The notes under the pieces: model-generated
Databases searched by the model: none
What the model saw: only the letters and a program-made list of their open reading frames with translations
What the model was told of the DNA's origin: nothing
In this document: positions 1 through 9,478 of the stretch, one piece after another
Layout: each line of letters opens with the position of its first letter
Position numbering within the stretch: position 1 is the stretch's first letter
Assembly (NCBI GenBank): GCA_003427395.1
Contig: BFEA01000849.1
Span: forward strand, 105,807 to 144,792
DNA from: Chara braunii
Lineage: Eukaryota > Streptophyta > Charophyceae > Charales > Characeae
DNA: 38,986 nt
Direction of reading: 5' to 3'
Translations under genes and position numbers: made by a program

Positions 1-493
1 CCAGATTCAGGCCCAGAGGTTGTACCTCTAAAAACGTTTGGACCTTTTTTTGTTTTCGGACAGATTTCGGACCGTTCGGACCTGGACCGACGTTCAGGCC
101 CAATGCATCCGCACAGGCCCTGAATCGGACCAGGTACCGAACAGGCCCAGTCCTGGGCAGGGCCTGGACGTCCGGTAGGGACCCAGGCAGGCCGTTTTAG
201 GCCAAGGACTGAACCAGTTTCGAAGCCTGCGATCTGGACCGTGGATCGGAGTTTCGATCTGCACGGTCCAGAACGCAGNCCGTGGACTCTTAAGCTGGGC
301 CAACGCCCAGTTCTGGAAAAGAAGGTACGAGGAGAAATCCCAGCGTTATGCTGGTTCAGAGTTTCCCCTGCTGCGCTATTTTGGAGAACTGCCGCTGNGC
401 TAATTTTGGCTGCGCTATTTTGCTNCGCTGTTCTACTGCGCTAACTGGAGGGAAGCTGCGCTCTTGGGAGATGCTGCTGCGCTAACCCAGCGC
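1..493. other. GC-rich non-coding stretch with short repeated words
   Basis: No gene is visible. Positions 1-240 are packed with variants of CAGGCCC and GGACC, as in a decayed short tandem repeat. Positions 361-490 repeat the word CTGCGCTA about six times at irregular spacing. Single ambiguous bases occur at 279, 398 and 425. The short open frames here look like chance products of GC richness. Confidence 0.5.
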
Positions 494-540
494 CAGAGAG
501 AGAGTTAGAGGAGTTAGTTAGAGAGAGAGAGAGAGAAGAG
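494..540 (+). repeat. GA-rich microsatellite
   Basis: Imperfect (GA)n interrupted by GTTAG words. It directly precedes the splice-donor-like pair at 541-606. Confidence 0.8.
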
Positions 541-606
541 GACTTACCTGTACCAGCGCCATAGCTGCCTTCGCGGTACCTGCAGTTCAGCATCCGCCAG
601 GTAAGT
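541..606. other. Two opposed consensus splice-donor sites
   Basis: On the plus strand CAG|GTAAGT lies at 598-606. On the minus strand the same nine bases CAG|GTAAGT read from about 550 to 542. Both match the eukaryotic U1 donor consensus perfectly, and together they form a 9-bp inverted repeat. At most one can belong to a gene on a given strand. I found no partner exon with a recognisable product, so they may be chance or remnants of an exon edge. Confidence 0.35.
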
Positions 607-622
607 GCAGAAAGCGCCTAGC

Positions 623-709
623 TTTCTTCTTCTTCTTCTTCTTCTTCTTCTTCTTCTTCTTCTCTCCTCTTCTCCTCCTACTCCTCCGAAGTGCTTCTTC
701 TTCTTCTTC

Positions 710-756
<47 letters not shown>
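623..756 (+). repeat. Compound TTC / ATT microsatellite
   Basis: (CTT)n runs 623-662, followed by CT-rich DNA. A second (TTC)n from 693 changes directly into (ATT)n to 756. Open frames across it encode only Leu/Ser or Ile/Asn homopolymers and are not genes. Confidence 0.95.
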
Positions 757-759
<3 letters not shown>

Positions 760-1241
760 AGTAGAGATAGAGGTAACTGCAGACATTGTTTGGACACGGC
801 ATTCTGCCTTATTGGACGCGACATTCAGATCGGACTTCACTCTACATTGGGATTGAACTGTGTACGACATTCGGAGATCAGACTTGGGTTGGACTTGGTT
901 ATCTCCTATGTCTCTCCCCTTTCTCTCCCGCATGTCTATGGNTCTCTCCCCATGTGTGTGAGCGGAAGGGCAATCTTTCTGATGTCCTGCCCTTCCGAAG
1001 TTTCCCTCTTTCATGTTGTCTGTCCTCGTGTCCTTTGGTTACTAAGACTTCCGCTGTGCTGCTTCCCAGCCCATGATGATGATACAAATGTGTTGTTATT
1101 GATTTCTCGTTGAATTACTCTTGGCATCGTGCACATCGACATCTTGTGAATGCTGCATCTATGCTTCCAGTTGTTGCAATTTTCATCATTGCGAGATCTT
1201 AGGCTCTCGGTGCATTTCACTTCCTTATATGCTACATGTAG
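757..1241. other. No recognisable gene
   Basis: Mixed-composition DNA without a convincing coding frame. The stretch 1205-1241 is pyrimidine-rich and ends in ACATGTAG just where the LINE A reading frame opens. This resembles a 3' splice acceptor, but a LINE truncation point is an equally good explanation. Confidence 0.4.
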
Positions 1242-1883
1242 ACTAAGAAGAGGTGGAACGAGCAATGTGCCATCTTGGCAGCCCTGCCAGATCAGAAACA
1301 GGCTGGGCTTCTATGGCAAATTTATCACCTGACGATCCCAACAGCACAATGGCTGGCACTTAGGAGCCAACACAAGGACCAGGAATGTGCTGCGGGGTGC
1401 GGACAAGTAGAGTCTATCCCCCATCTGTTTGTGCGGTGCCGGATAGTCAGGGCATTCTGGGAATGGTGGGCACACGACATGGCAGACGGATCACCGCTGG
1501 AGGGCAGAAAGATGGAAGACACTGCCATCCTCTTCGGGGGGCTGATGAACGTGGATAGATCCAGAAAGGAAGATATGCTGGCTGCAGAAACAACACGAGC
1601 AGCGGCACTATGGGCCCTGTGGACCCTGCGAAATGAACGATGGAGGCAGGGAACAGCCCCACCGCTCCAAGTGTATCAAGAGAGGGCGCTGGAAAATATC
1701 AGGACTGCCCTTATGGCCAACCTCCAGAGGAGCAGCCACACGAAGGAGCAAGGGAAACAAGCGTTCTCGGAAAGATGGAGCCCGTACCCGCAACTGCTCA
1801 AACGCAACCCCCAGACGGGCCGGATGCGGTTTGGCCCCATCTTAATGGGCCATGTACCTAGTCCCCAAGATGACGAGGACTGA
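1242..1883 (+). pseudogene. LINE A: C-terminal end of ORF2 (zf-RVT-like region)
   Basis: An uninterrupted frame of about 213 codons from the stop at 1239-1241 to the TGA at 1881-1883. It contains the block RWNEQCAILAALPDQ, then LLWQIYHLTIP, then a zinc-binding arrangement C-x3-C followed by ESIPHLFVRC and Trp-rich sequence (FWEWW). This order (Trp/Leu helix, cysteine pair, H-x3-C, FWxWW) is that of the zf-RVT region after the reverse transcriptase of plant-type LINEs, and LINE C and LINE D carry the same blocks. There is no start codon and no reverse transcriptase upstream, so it is a 5'-truncated insertion. The frame lacks stops, so it may be younger than the other LINEs here. In the element ORF2 acts in target-primed reverse transcription; this fragment cannot do that alone. 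Confidence 0.75.
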
Positions 1884-2380
1884 CCTCAACCGATGCGTAC
1901 CATAGTTAGGAGGGATGGGCGGGGTTGTACAGGAGCTCCCGATAATGTGAGGGGAATAGTTGTATTATAGTACGGGGCAAGAGGAGGAGTGTTCACCTAT
2001 AGAGGGAGGTCAGAGGGTAAAAGGGGTAAAGAAAATGCTGGGGTTAGAACATAACAATCGCACAGACATGTATAGTTCAGGAGCCAAGGTAGTGTGGACA
2101 TTTTTTGGTCTTCTTCGGCCACTTTCGGTGCTAATACCACAAAGGATCAAGCATAGGTAGATAGGATTAAGGTTCAGGGATAGGCAAGGCAGGTTTAAAG
2201 CCAAGAAAAACCTGACGGTAGGAGAGGTAGAATACCAAGGTCGGAAGGGTTCAGGGATACAGATGACATGTGGTGATAGGAGGCAGAGGAAATGCTGCGC
2301 TTAGGTAGATATGGTGGGAAGGTGTGAGTAAGTAACACGTGGCCCGAGGGGCTGCTAGGAACGCCCCCCCCTGCCTTGAT

Positions 2381-2454
2381 CCCTTAGGGATTGTCCTGCA
2401 GTGTGCCTTGGTGCTGCTAGTAAGCTTCCCGACTTGCAGGACAACCCCTAAGGG
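2381..2454 (+). other. Stem-loop in LINE A 3' UTR
   Basis: The arm 2381-2400 (CCCTTAGGGATTGTCCTGCA) pairs with 2435-2454 with one mismatch in 20, around a 34-base loop. It lies about 190 bases before the poly(A) tail. Some LINE reverse transcriptases recognise a 3' UTR hairpin in their own RNA; that role here is an inference. Confidence 0.6.
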
Positions 2455-2640
2455 CAGACCAAAGGGTGGGAGCGGGTGGTCCTGGAGCAAAACCCCCTTG
2501 GATAGGCGGCTCAAGCCACAAGGGTAGGCTGACTATCTTTCCTGTCTAGTCCCCCTGCTGCTTGTTTCGAAAAACATTCTCTTACCAGTGAGAAGCCACC
2601 GGATTAATGCCACCCAGAACAGAAGGGGCTGGGAATTACG

Positions 2641-2686
<46 letters not shown>

Positions 2687-2688
<2 letters not shown>

Positions 2689-3024
2689 CTCCTTATGGGT
2701 CTATTAGCCATCTATCCATCTGAGCTGGCTGCACAGATGTAGCTGCGTTTCTGTCATCTGTCTGCACGTTAGGCGTTAGGAAATACCGGGGCAAGCAATA
2801 CATACCACTTTCAGCTGGAGTACATCCCCAGGCCTAAAATCCGGGTACTCTATTCTCTGCTTTGCAACTGCCACAGACTCAGCATTCAGAATCTGCAATA
2901 CCATCAACCCCCCCCTCCCCCGAAAAGATTTAAAACCCAACCGATGACACAAGCAACAAACACATCCGGAAAAATCAGTGGCTAATGCAAAAGGTAGCCA
3001 TGCTGATAACGGAAGGAGTAGGAG
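2687..3024. other. No recognisable gene
   Basis: Unassigned DNA between the LINE A tail and a SINE-like head. Short C-runs at 2908-2920 are the only notable feature. Confidence 0.4.
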
Positions 3025-3290
3025 CGGGTCAGCGGCCTAGCTCAGTTGGTGGAGCACACAAGTGGCATTCAGGAGGCTCACGTCGGCTGTTCGATTCCCC
3101 CCGGCCCCCTGCGGCGCCCTTTGAGCTCACCGGCTGCAATAGTTGGCTTGCCCCCCCCCTGCCTGATCTTGGCAGGACTCAGGGATCCAGCCATCCCTCG
3201 CTAGAGGTTAGGACCCTGGGCACTACTCCCCCTACAAAGTAGAGTGGATATAGGTGGGTTGCCTTTAGCAATTCCCCCCCCCGGTGCACT
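3025..3290 (+). mobile_element. tRNA-derived SINE-like element
   Basis: An RNA polymerase III A box (TAGCTCAGTTGG, 3038-3049) is followed 51 bases on by a B box (GTTCGATTCC, 3089-3098). The sequence between and around them does not fold into a good cloverleaf, and the T-stem does not pair, so this is a tRNA-like head and not a working tRNA. The following C-rich 190 bases may be the SINE body. The 3' end is uncertain. Confidence 0.55.
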
Positions 3291-3305
3291 GATATGGAGT
3301 TCCGT

Positions 3306-3385
3306 TGTCGAGCGCATCGGCTCCTGCGTGACGTGGCCGGGAGGGCCCTCCCGGCCACGTCACGCAGGAGCCGATGCGCTCGACA
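3306..3385. repeat. Perfect 80-bp palindrome
   Basis: All 40 bases of each arm pair with no spacer, centred between 3345 and 3346 (GAGGGCCCTC). The arms begin TGTCGAGCGCATCGG. A diverged relative lies at 34251-34322 at the head of a longer dispersed element. It could be a foldback terminal end, or a false inversion made during assembly. Confidence 0.9.
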
Positions 3386-4487
3386 CAGTGATGCTAGATA
3401 TGTAGGTAGATAGCACGGGGTATGTAGGCAGTGAGTGTGAAGTAGAAAAAAGAACTCAGAGAAGAAAATAGCGGAGTGAATACAGCTGTCTCCCATATAT
3501 GAGAAGGAGAAGACAGCTTTTATTGAAGAAGGAAAAAAAAGAAGCAGAAAGGAGTAAGGAGCCAGAGGCACTGATGCAATTAGAACAATGTTCAACAATC
3601 ACTATTAAAAAGCAGCATCCATGCGACCAAGGGATCTGCATGCACCACTTGAGCGAATAAAACGTCAATGTACTCGAGGTAAATTTAATGGGGCACAAGG
3701 GTACGGACGAAAACCAGAAACAAAACCACATTTGATCAGTGTCTGTCATCTCCAAACGGTGAAAAAACCATTGGACAAAGGCCAGGCAAACAGGCGCCAA
3801 CAGCAAATGGAGGGACACATCTTTTGCTCACCAGAGGGCGGGCATGTCTCACCAGTATCACTAGCCAAAGGGGATAGCTGCGACACCAAAGGCAGGGTAG
3901 CATTACACTCAAAGGGGAAACAGGTATCACCATTGAACAGCTGGGCAAGCTTCACCACCTTATGGGTGACGAGCATCACCAGCAAGGGGGGAGAGGTCTG
4001 AGATCATCAGAGGCTACTGTAGATAGCGCCACAGCCAAAGAGAAGGACAGGCGCCAACCTCACCACCCCCAAATAGGGACAGCTGTAACTGTGAAACCCG
4101 ACAGGGATTCGTGGGTCATGACCAGTGTTGAGAGTCATGCCTACCATAGGGGCCCGCAGGTCACGAGAGAATAGCTCCAGGATCCACAGTCGAGTGCCCA
4201 CTCCTCATGGGAGAGGAGGTCCTTGGGAGGGGGGAGGACACAATCCAGCAGCATTGAGCCTTTCCCCAACGATGTAGAACTTGCAGGACTTGTAACCATA
4301 CGGATGGTGACTCCTGGGGCAAGGTCCCACTTGCACGGATTACGAGAACCTGGCCGTTGATCTTTGCTATCGACGGTCAACATCGCTTAAAAATTCGTGT
4401 AAATGGGACCTAGCCCCTGGATATGACCCCATCTCCTCCTCGGGGTCATCAGCCCCCAGCAGCCTCGGGAGAGGCAGTGGCTACGGC
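3386..4487. other. No recognised gene; several short open frames
   Basis: Open frames of 60-126 codons occur on both strands, for example plus 3621-4001 and minus 3746-3985, but none has a motif I recognise. The minus frame contains a Cys-rich stretch (DTCFPFECNATLP). Composition and lack of splice context give no basis for a gene call. Confidence 0.4.
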
Positions 4488-4533
4488 TCATCCATCCATC
4501 CATCCATCCATCCATCCATCCATCCATCCATCA
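4488..4533 (+). repeat. CATC microsatellite
   Basis: About ten copies of CATC/CCAT with one interruption. Confidence 0.9.
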
Positions 4534-4587
4534 TCCATCCATCACTGGGCAACACACCACCACTACCACTCCATCACTGACATAGAC

Positions 4588-5082
4588 TTAACCATTCACC
4601 GTTTGATCTTTGCTTACATTCATAATATGCTGGGCTTGTTTTGTCAATGCCTTTGTCTTCACATGGTGCCAGATGGGAGCACGGTTGGAATCACCGTCCA
4701 CAGCTTTGGAAGATGAGAGCAACTCCATGATGCCAGACGAGGTATGGGCAGCATCCAATGCAGTGTCTGCTCTGGGCATAGCGCCTAGAGAGGACCCCTG
4801 CCTCGAGGAAGACACCTCCAAAGCCTTGCCGTCATGAGATGCTGAGGTGACGGACATTGTAAACGTTCGTGAACAGAGCCGTGTCTCGCGTTGCTGCTCT
4901 GGAAGGCGCTCACTGAAACTTCTGCCTGGTGTCATTGTACTCACCAATCTCCTCCAGCACGGGATAGCGAATGCTGATGATAAACGAGCTGATGAGATAG
5001 ATGATGTGGACTGCTTCACCTCTGCAAGACTCCCGACTTCCAAGTGCACGGATGAAGCAGGCATCTTGCTACACCCGGCCAT
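4588..5082 (-). CDS. Unassigned Ser-rich open frame, possible exon
   Basis: A minus-strand frame of about 165 codons from an ATG at 5082 (MAGCSKMPASSVHLEVGS) to a stop at 4588. I recognise no domain; it is rich in Ser, Ala and Thr. A good 3' splice acceptor for the minus strand, a T-run followed by ACTGGTACAG, lies just upstream at about 5097-5115. A donor (G|GTGAGT) lies inside the frame near 4940. An exon of roughly 150 bases between them is therefore possible. The opposite strand is also open over much of this stretch, which weakens the case. No neighbouring exon was found. Confidence 0.2.
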   Translation of the reverse strand: MAGCSKMPASSVHLEVGSLAEVKQSTSSISSARLSSAFAIPCWRRLVSTMTPGRSFSERLPEQQRETRLCSRTFTMSVTSASHDGKALEVSSSRQGSSLGAMPRADTALDAAHTSSGIMELLSSSKAVDGDSNRAPIWHHVKTKALTKQAQHIMNVSKDQTVNG

Positions 5083-5270
5083 TGCACCACGGAGCAACTG
5101 TACCAGTAAAAAAAACACAGAAAGTTAGCCATAACACAGGCAGACATATTCATATGTCAATCACATGCCCGGGGCAAAATGGGAGCAAGCCTCTTCTTTT
5201 TGCGGGCAGGGGGTGGGGGCCACAGCGGGACTGAGCCGAGTCTCATTGATGAAGCTATCGTCAAACAGCT

Positions 5271-5511
5271 GGCGAAAATAATGGATCACACTCTGTGTTT
5301 TTGGGGGGGAAAAATACATGTGCGTTTTTGGAAAAATCATAAATGCAAGTCTAGGATCTCGCTCGCGGAGGAGGACAACATGGCTACCAAGATTGGCGAA
5401 AATAATGGATCACACTCTGTGTTTTTGGGGGGAAAAAATACATGTGCGTTTTTGGAAAAATCATAAATGCAAGTCTAGGATCTCGCTCGCGGAGGAGGAC
5501 AACATGGCTCC
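5271..5511 (+). repeat. 124-bp tandem duplication
   Basis: Two near-identical copies, starting at 5271 and 5395 with GGCGAAAATAATGGATCACA. They differ by one base in a G-run and diverge after ACATGGCT. The near-identity suggests a recent event. Confidence 0.9.
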
Positions 5512-5709
5512 TATTGACCGCCACTTCTCAGCGCCTTGCGAGTTTCAGCACCACCTTCCGCGCGGAGATCGTCTGGGAGGACGGAGCCCTTCGGTCTTCC
5601 CTTCCCTCCCGTTTGGACGTGACAAATCGTATTCCTGCCCCTCACTCACCCAGGCCAAGTCTGGATCTCAGAGCGGGCTGACTCCACCGGATTGTCAAAA
5701 AAACACTAC

Positions 5710-5820
5710 CTACCTTCTTCCCCCGAATACAACGTACGGTAATTATAACTGTATTTGGGGTATCTTTCAGTCTAAATACAGTTATGATGACCGTACGTTG
5801 TATTCGGGGGAAGAAGGTAG
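5710..5820 (+). other. Long hairpin, miRNA-precursor-like or foldback MITE
   Basis: The 47-base arm 5710-5756 pairs with 5774-5820 with two non-Watson-Crick positions, one of which is a G:U wobble on the plus-strand RNA. The loop is 17 bases. Arms begin CTACCTTCTTCCCCCGAATA. Length and near-perfect pairing fit a young MITE that could form a small-RNA precursor. No target-site duplication is evident. Confidence 0.7.
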
Positions 5821-5877
5821 CCTGAGGCCCAAGCTGCCAGCCAGGGTTCCGCAGGTGAAATTGTTCCTGTTCACCCA

Positions 5878-5960
5878 AGAGCCTTGCTCAGTGGGTACAC
5901 CCATGAACTGTTGAAATACAGACTTGTGTTCGAATCCACATGATGGAACTTGACGAGTAA
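5878..5960 (+). mobile_element. tRNA-derived SINE-like head
   Basis: An A box-like TTGCTCAGTGGGTA (5884-5897) is followed by a strong B box GTGTTCGAATCCAC (5927-5940). The spacing fits an internal pol III promoter. The acceptor stem does not pair, so a working tRNA is unlikely. Confidence 0.5.
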
Positions 5961-6706
5961 AACCAACCACTAATGAATTGCTTGGGGCCGGTCAGCTCAA
6001 TGATAATATCTCACGGCCGTCGCCCTTTTAAAAAAAAAAAAAGGGAATGTTCCTGTTATATCATCAGTTATACCATTGGTGCAGCATTTGGCCACAAGGT
6101 AGCCCGACACAGAAGCCAAAAAAGGATGGACAAAGTGACTGGAGAGACAGAGCAAAAGGGTGTGCGCAGGTTGATTAACCAAACTCGCAGACCAAACTGG
6201 GGGTGGGGCGCTTGACGAAATCGACTGGCAAGAGGGGGAAGGATGGATAGGGAGAGCAGGGGAGAGAGGTTGGAGGCGAGACGAAGATTGCCTTCTGCTT
6301 TTTCCTCAACTGAGCAGCCTGCTACCCACCACGGGTTACATAAGACAGACCAAGAGCGACACACGCAGCAACAACAACATCATCTCACAGACCGGCGGCC
6401 AGAGTGGTGGAAAGCGTGCATGCATGCATGCATGCGTAACTGTCGCACAATATCGCACAGCGGACGAAGTCCAACTTCACACGCACCATCAAATTGACCA
6501 GCACGCAGTCTCCCGAACACAAACGTGAAATCGGATCTCACTAAACATCGTACCAACTCACTTTCAAGACACACCAATCGGCGGGTTCCTGAAGATCACA
6601 CCAGTGCTAGTGGTTGCACAGCAGTTTGCACTCCACAATTGAACCTTTTGCCTTTTGCATTTCGCGCTGAACTTTCACGACTTTTTTGCACACTTTGTGC
6701 TAACTT
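5961..6706. other. No recognisable gene
   Basis: Unassigned DNA. The word GCAT is repeated at 6417-6436, giving overlapping CATGCATG palindromes. An A-run lies at 6031-6042. Confidence 0.4.
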
Positions 6707-6902
6707 CTAGTACCTTTCCCGCGTGGGAAAATAGGGAAAACTGGCAGTTTTCCCAAACTCATGAATTTTCGGAGGTCGGGCCCGACGACGACTGCCATTG
6801 CCATTGATAAATCTGATCGGCGGCCGTCGTTTCGTTTCGGCCTCTGAAAAGGTCGGACGCCTACCCGAGGCCCGCTATTTTCCCAAGCGGCAAAGGTACT
6901 AG
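6707..6902. mobile_element. 196-bp MITE with terminal inverted repeats
   Basis: The left end CTAGTACCTTTCCCGC and the right end, read inward on the other strand, match for about 30 bases with few mismatches (shared core GGGAAAATAG). Flanks TGCTAACTT and TGCTCAGTA agree at 6 of 9 bases and could be a worn 9-bp target duplication, which would fit a Mutator-like origin. There is no coding capacity. Confidence 0.55.
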
Positions 6903-7800
6903 TGCTCAGTAAGTAAGCGGGGAGCACCATCAATCGAGTTGTGCTGTTGGTGGATGGTTGGGAATTGTTAGGGAGGGAGGTTTGTGCATGCTTAGGTAAC
7001 TTACTTAGGGCATAGAGGACTTTTTCCACGGAGCTCTGGACGTGATTGCAGTCAGGTGCATCCTGGTTCAGCTGTAAGTGCAGCCAGATGCATTCTGGAA
7101 AGTGCTAGTGTGTGTATGCCCTTGCTGTGAAGGTGCCCGGTGGTCGTCATTGATGGGCGCGATGCAATCGAATGGTATCGAGTAGAAATATTCGGAAAAA
7201 CGACAAAAAGAAAAGTTGGGCAATGGAATATGCAGCATAGACCTTCGATGTCTCTAACGTCGCACAAGTGAAGTTGCTGAAGGAGTCGCACACACGTTGG
7301 ACGTCGAATATCACACACACATGTCACACAAGTGAAGATGGCCGATCGCACACCGTGACTTACCTGAACGGAGAATGCCGCCATAGCTCTACTCGCTCGA
7401 TTCATGTTAACCATAGCAGTCGGGATCGGGAGAAAGACAGACGTCCAACACTGGAGTACCCGCTATGGTTAGGTCATCATCATTCACGCTATGGATATCG
7501 ACGGCTTCGTCTCCGAGACGTTGTAAGAGGGAAAGACCGGTCGTCACCCCACCACCACAACATTCGCAAGCGTTCTTGTTCCTGAAACAAGGACATCATT
7601 TCCAAGAAAACACAAAGAGTGGGCCGTCAGTAGTTTTCTCGTTTCCTCTTCTCGACATGAAACATACACAGGCGCTGGGCATTGCGCTCTGCCCACGCGC
7701 GAACCAAAGTCACACCACTCGGCATCGCTCCTTTTCCTCTTCATTTGGGACAAAGTTAAAAAACAATACACCGGCGAGGAAGGAAGGAGGACCCAGACCA
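6903..7800. other. No recognisable gene
   Basis: Unassigned DNA. The word CACAAGTGAAG occurs twice (near 7262 and 7328). A frame of 126 codons at 7465-7845 shows no motif. Confidence 0.4.
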
Positions 7801-7801
7801 C

Positions 7802-7870
7802 GCGGCCGAACGGTAAACCCCTGTAGTGTTCATCACCAGACCTGAGTTCAAGCCCTGATGGGCTCGGACG
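7802..7870 (+). mobile_element. tRNA-derived SINE-like head
   Basis: An A box-like GCGGCCGAACGGTAA (7802-7816), as in Leu/Ser-type tRNAs, is followed by a B box-like GAGTTCAAGCCC (7844-7855). The rest does not fold as a tRNA. Confidence 0.4.
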
Positions 7871-8004
7871 AATAGCATACTTCCCAATTACCGGGGGACT
7901 GTGAGTCCGACGATAATCAGGGGCGACAACCTAGGTATCTAGTCCCGATGAAGCGGCAAGAGCAGAGGGGAAGTGTGGAGGCACCAACCACAGCAGCCAA
8001 TAGA

Positions 8005-8005
<1 letters not shown>

Positions 8006-8072
<67 letters not shown>
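8006..8072 (+). repeat. CT microsatellite
   Basis: Uninterrupted (CT)n of about 33 copies. Confidence 0.97.
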
Positions 8073-8074
<2 letters not shown>

Positions 8075-8129
8075 CGTGTGTTCGCGCCGATAGTTCTCCG
8101 TTCATCTACCAGTATCTGTCGTTTAACGA

Positions 8130-8131
<2 letters not shown>

Positions 8132-8175
<44 letters not shown>

Positions 8176-8185
8176 CGCGCGCGCG
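8132..8185 (+). repeat. CT tract joined to a CG tract
   Basis: (CT)n at 8132-8160 changes without spacer into (GC)n of about 25 bases at 8161-8185. Alternating CG of this length can adopt Z-DNA, and the CT part can form H-DNA. Confidence 0.95.
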
Positions 8186-8385
8186 TGGCATAAGCAGCTG
8201 CTGTGGCCTCAACCCATGACGGTCTCCCGCGAGATCCGAACCAATAGTCGACAATTGGGACGCAGGGAGGTCGGTGGGTGGGTAGATGATGAACGCACAG
8301 CTCGCACTCTGAGGATGGGTTCGGGAATGGTCAGAGCGATTATGTGAGAGGGTTGGGAAAAGCCGGCGGAGGGGGATATTGGGGG

Positions 8386-8900
8386 AGAATGTCGAGAGAT
8401 GGGAGGTGGACGGGGCTGTGGGGATTGGAAAAGATCGTTGTGATCCGGAGGAGAGGACGTCGAGGAGGTACTTATCGTTTTTTTAGGTTCTCACCTATTC
8501 TTTTGGGCCGCTGAGAAGATCCAAAGAATAGTATGCGACAAGAGCGGTGGGAGGTCGCGATGCAGGGAGACGAAAAAGGAAGATGTCCCAGAATGCGGAT
8601 GGTGGGGGAGGTCGCGATGGTGAAAGAGGGATACGAGGAAGCAGGGAAAAGTGGATATCAAGAGAGAATGTCAAGAGAGGCGGGAGTGGCCGGTGTAGAA
8701 GTGGCAAGATAAGGAGAACATGGAGGAGAGGAAGTCGAGGAGTCCCTTGTTGATTATTTTCTGATCTTTTCTTTCCCGCCGCTAAGACGCTTGACGGCCA
8801 GCTAAACTTGGCTTATGCTCTTCCTGTGGGCTTACCTCATCACACGGCAGTGGGAGGTCGCGCTGGGGGAACAGGGACGGGAAAGGAAGGCGCAGAAGAA
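8386..8900 (+). repeat. Diverged tandem duplication, period about 273 bp
   Basis: Blocks GAGAATGTCGAGAGA (8386) and GAGAATGTCAAGAGA (8663), GTCGAGGAG (8459 and 8733), and GCCGCTGAGA / GCCGCTAAGA recur in the same order. GTGGGAGGTCGCG appears at about 8548 and 8849. The copies are too diverged for a recent event. No gene is visible. Confidence 0.55.
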
Positions 8901-9478
8901 TATCAGGGCAGTATCGGGCAGAGCGGGCGGGGAGTGGTGCGATCTTCACATGCGGAAGAGGGAAGGATTACAATAGGAAGAGGAGAAGGAGAAAATCACG
9001 GTCTACTTGTTGTCTTTGTGGTAGAATATACATGGCATTGAGTGCGATGATGCCATGGAGAGGTATCTCCTGGATTGTCTGAGGCTGATGGAAAAAGGAA
9101 ATGCCGCCATCCTTTCCGTCCTCGACGCTCAGGTTTGCGGAGTCCCTTACTCTCGGCGATTCCTGTGCTTGCAGGCGGGGGGGGGGGTAAAAGAGTAAGA
9201 GACGAGGAGGAGAATATGGAGGAAAAGGCGTGACCGTACGCACCTTTCTTCACGCGGAGCAGTCCTATTGCCAGCCGCCTCCTCAGCGCTACTGACCTCC
9301 GTGCTCTCCTTCCGGGGCAGACCGACCAACTGCACACCGTTGTACATTCTCTGAACGGGCTGGCGGTGGGTCCGTGCTCGCACGAAGCAGAGTGCCCCGC
9401 CGGTTTTCATTTCTTTCTTTTTTTTCTTTTTTTTTTCACGCCGTTTCTGTTTTTTTTTTGCCGTTTCTTTTTTTGGGT
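8901..9478. other. No recognisable gene
   Basis: Unassigned DNA with a G-run at 9177-9187 and T-rich tracts at 9417-9475. Minus-strand open frames here are short and of low complexity. Confidence 0.4.

Larger units (their letters stand above)
1242..2686 (+). mobile_element. LINE A, 5'-truncated, with 3' UTR and poly(A)
   Basis: The C-terminal ORF2 frame is followed by about 757 bases of 3' UTR (1884-2640) and 46 consecutive A (2641-2686). A 3' poly(A) tail with severe 5' truncation is the usual product of LINE insertion. No clear target-site duplication is seen. Confidence 0.65.

Noticed and set aside
544-1014. 156-codon minus frame with Asn, Lys and Arg runs
   Set aside because: The runs are the translated AAT and GAA microsatellites.
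3025-3110. Functional tRNA gene
   Set aside because: A and B boxes are present, but acceptor and T stems do not pair, so only a tRNA-derived repeat is supported.
7948-8347. Ser/Leu-repeat open frames
   Set aside because: Translated CT microsatellite; nothing conserved on either side.
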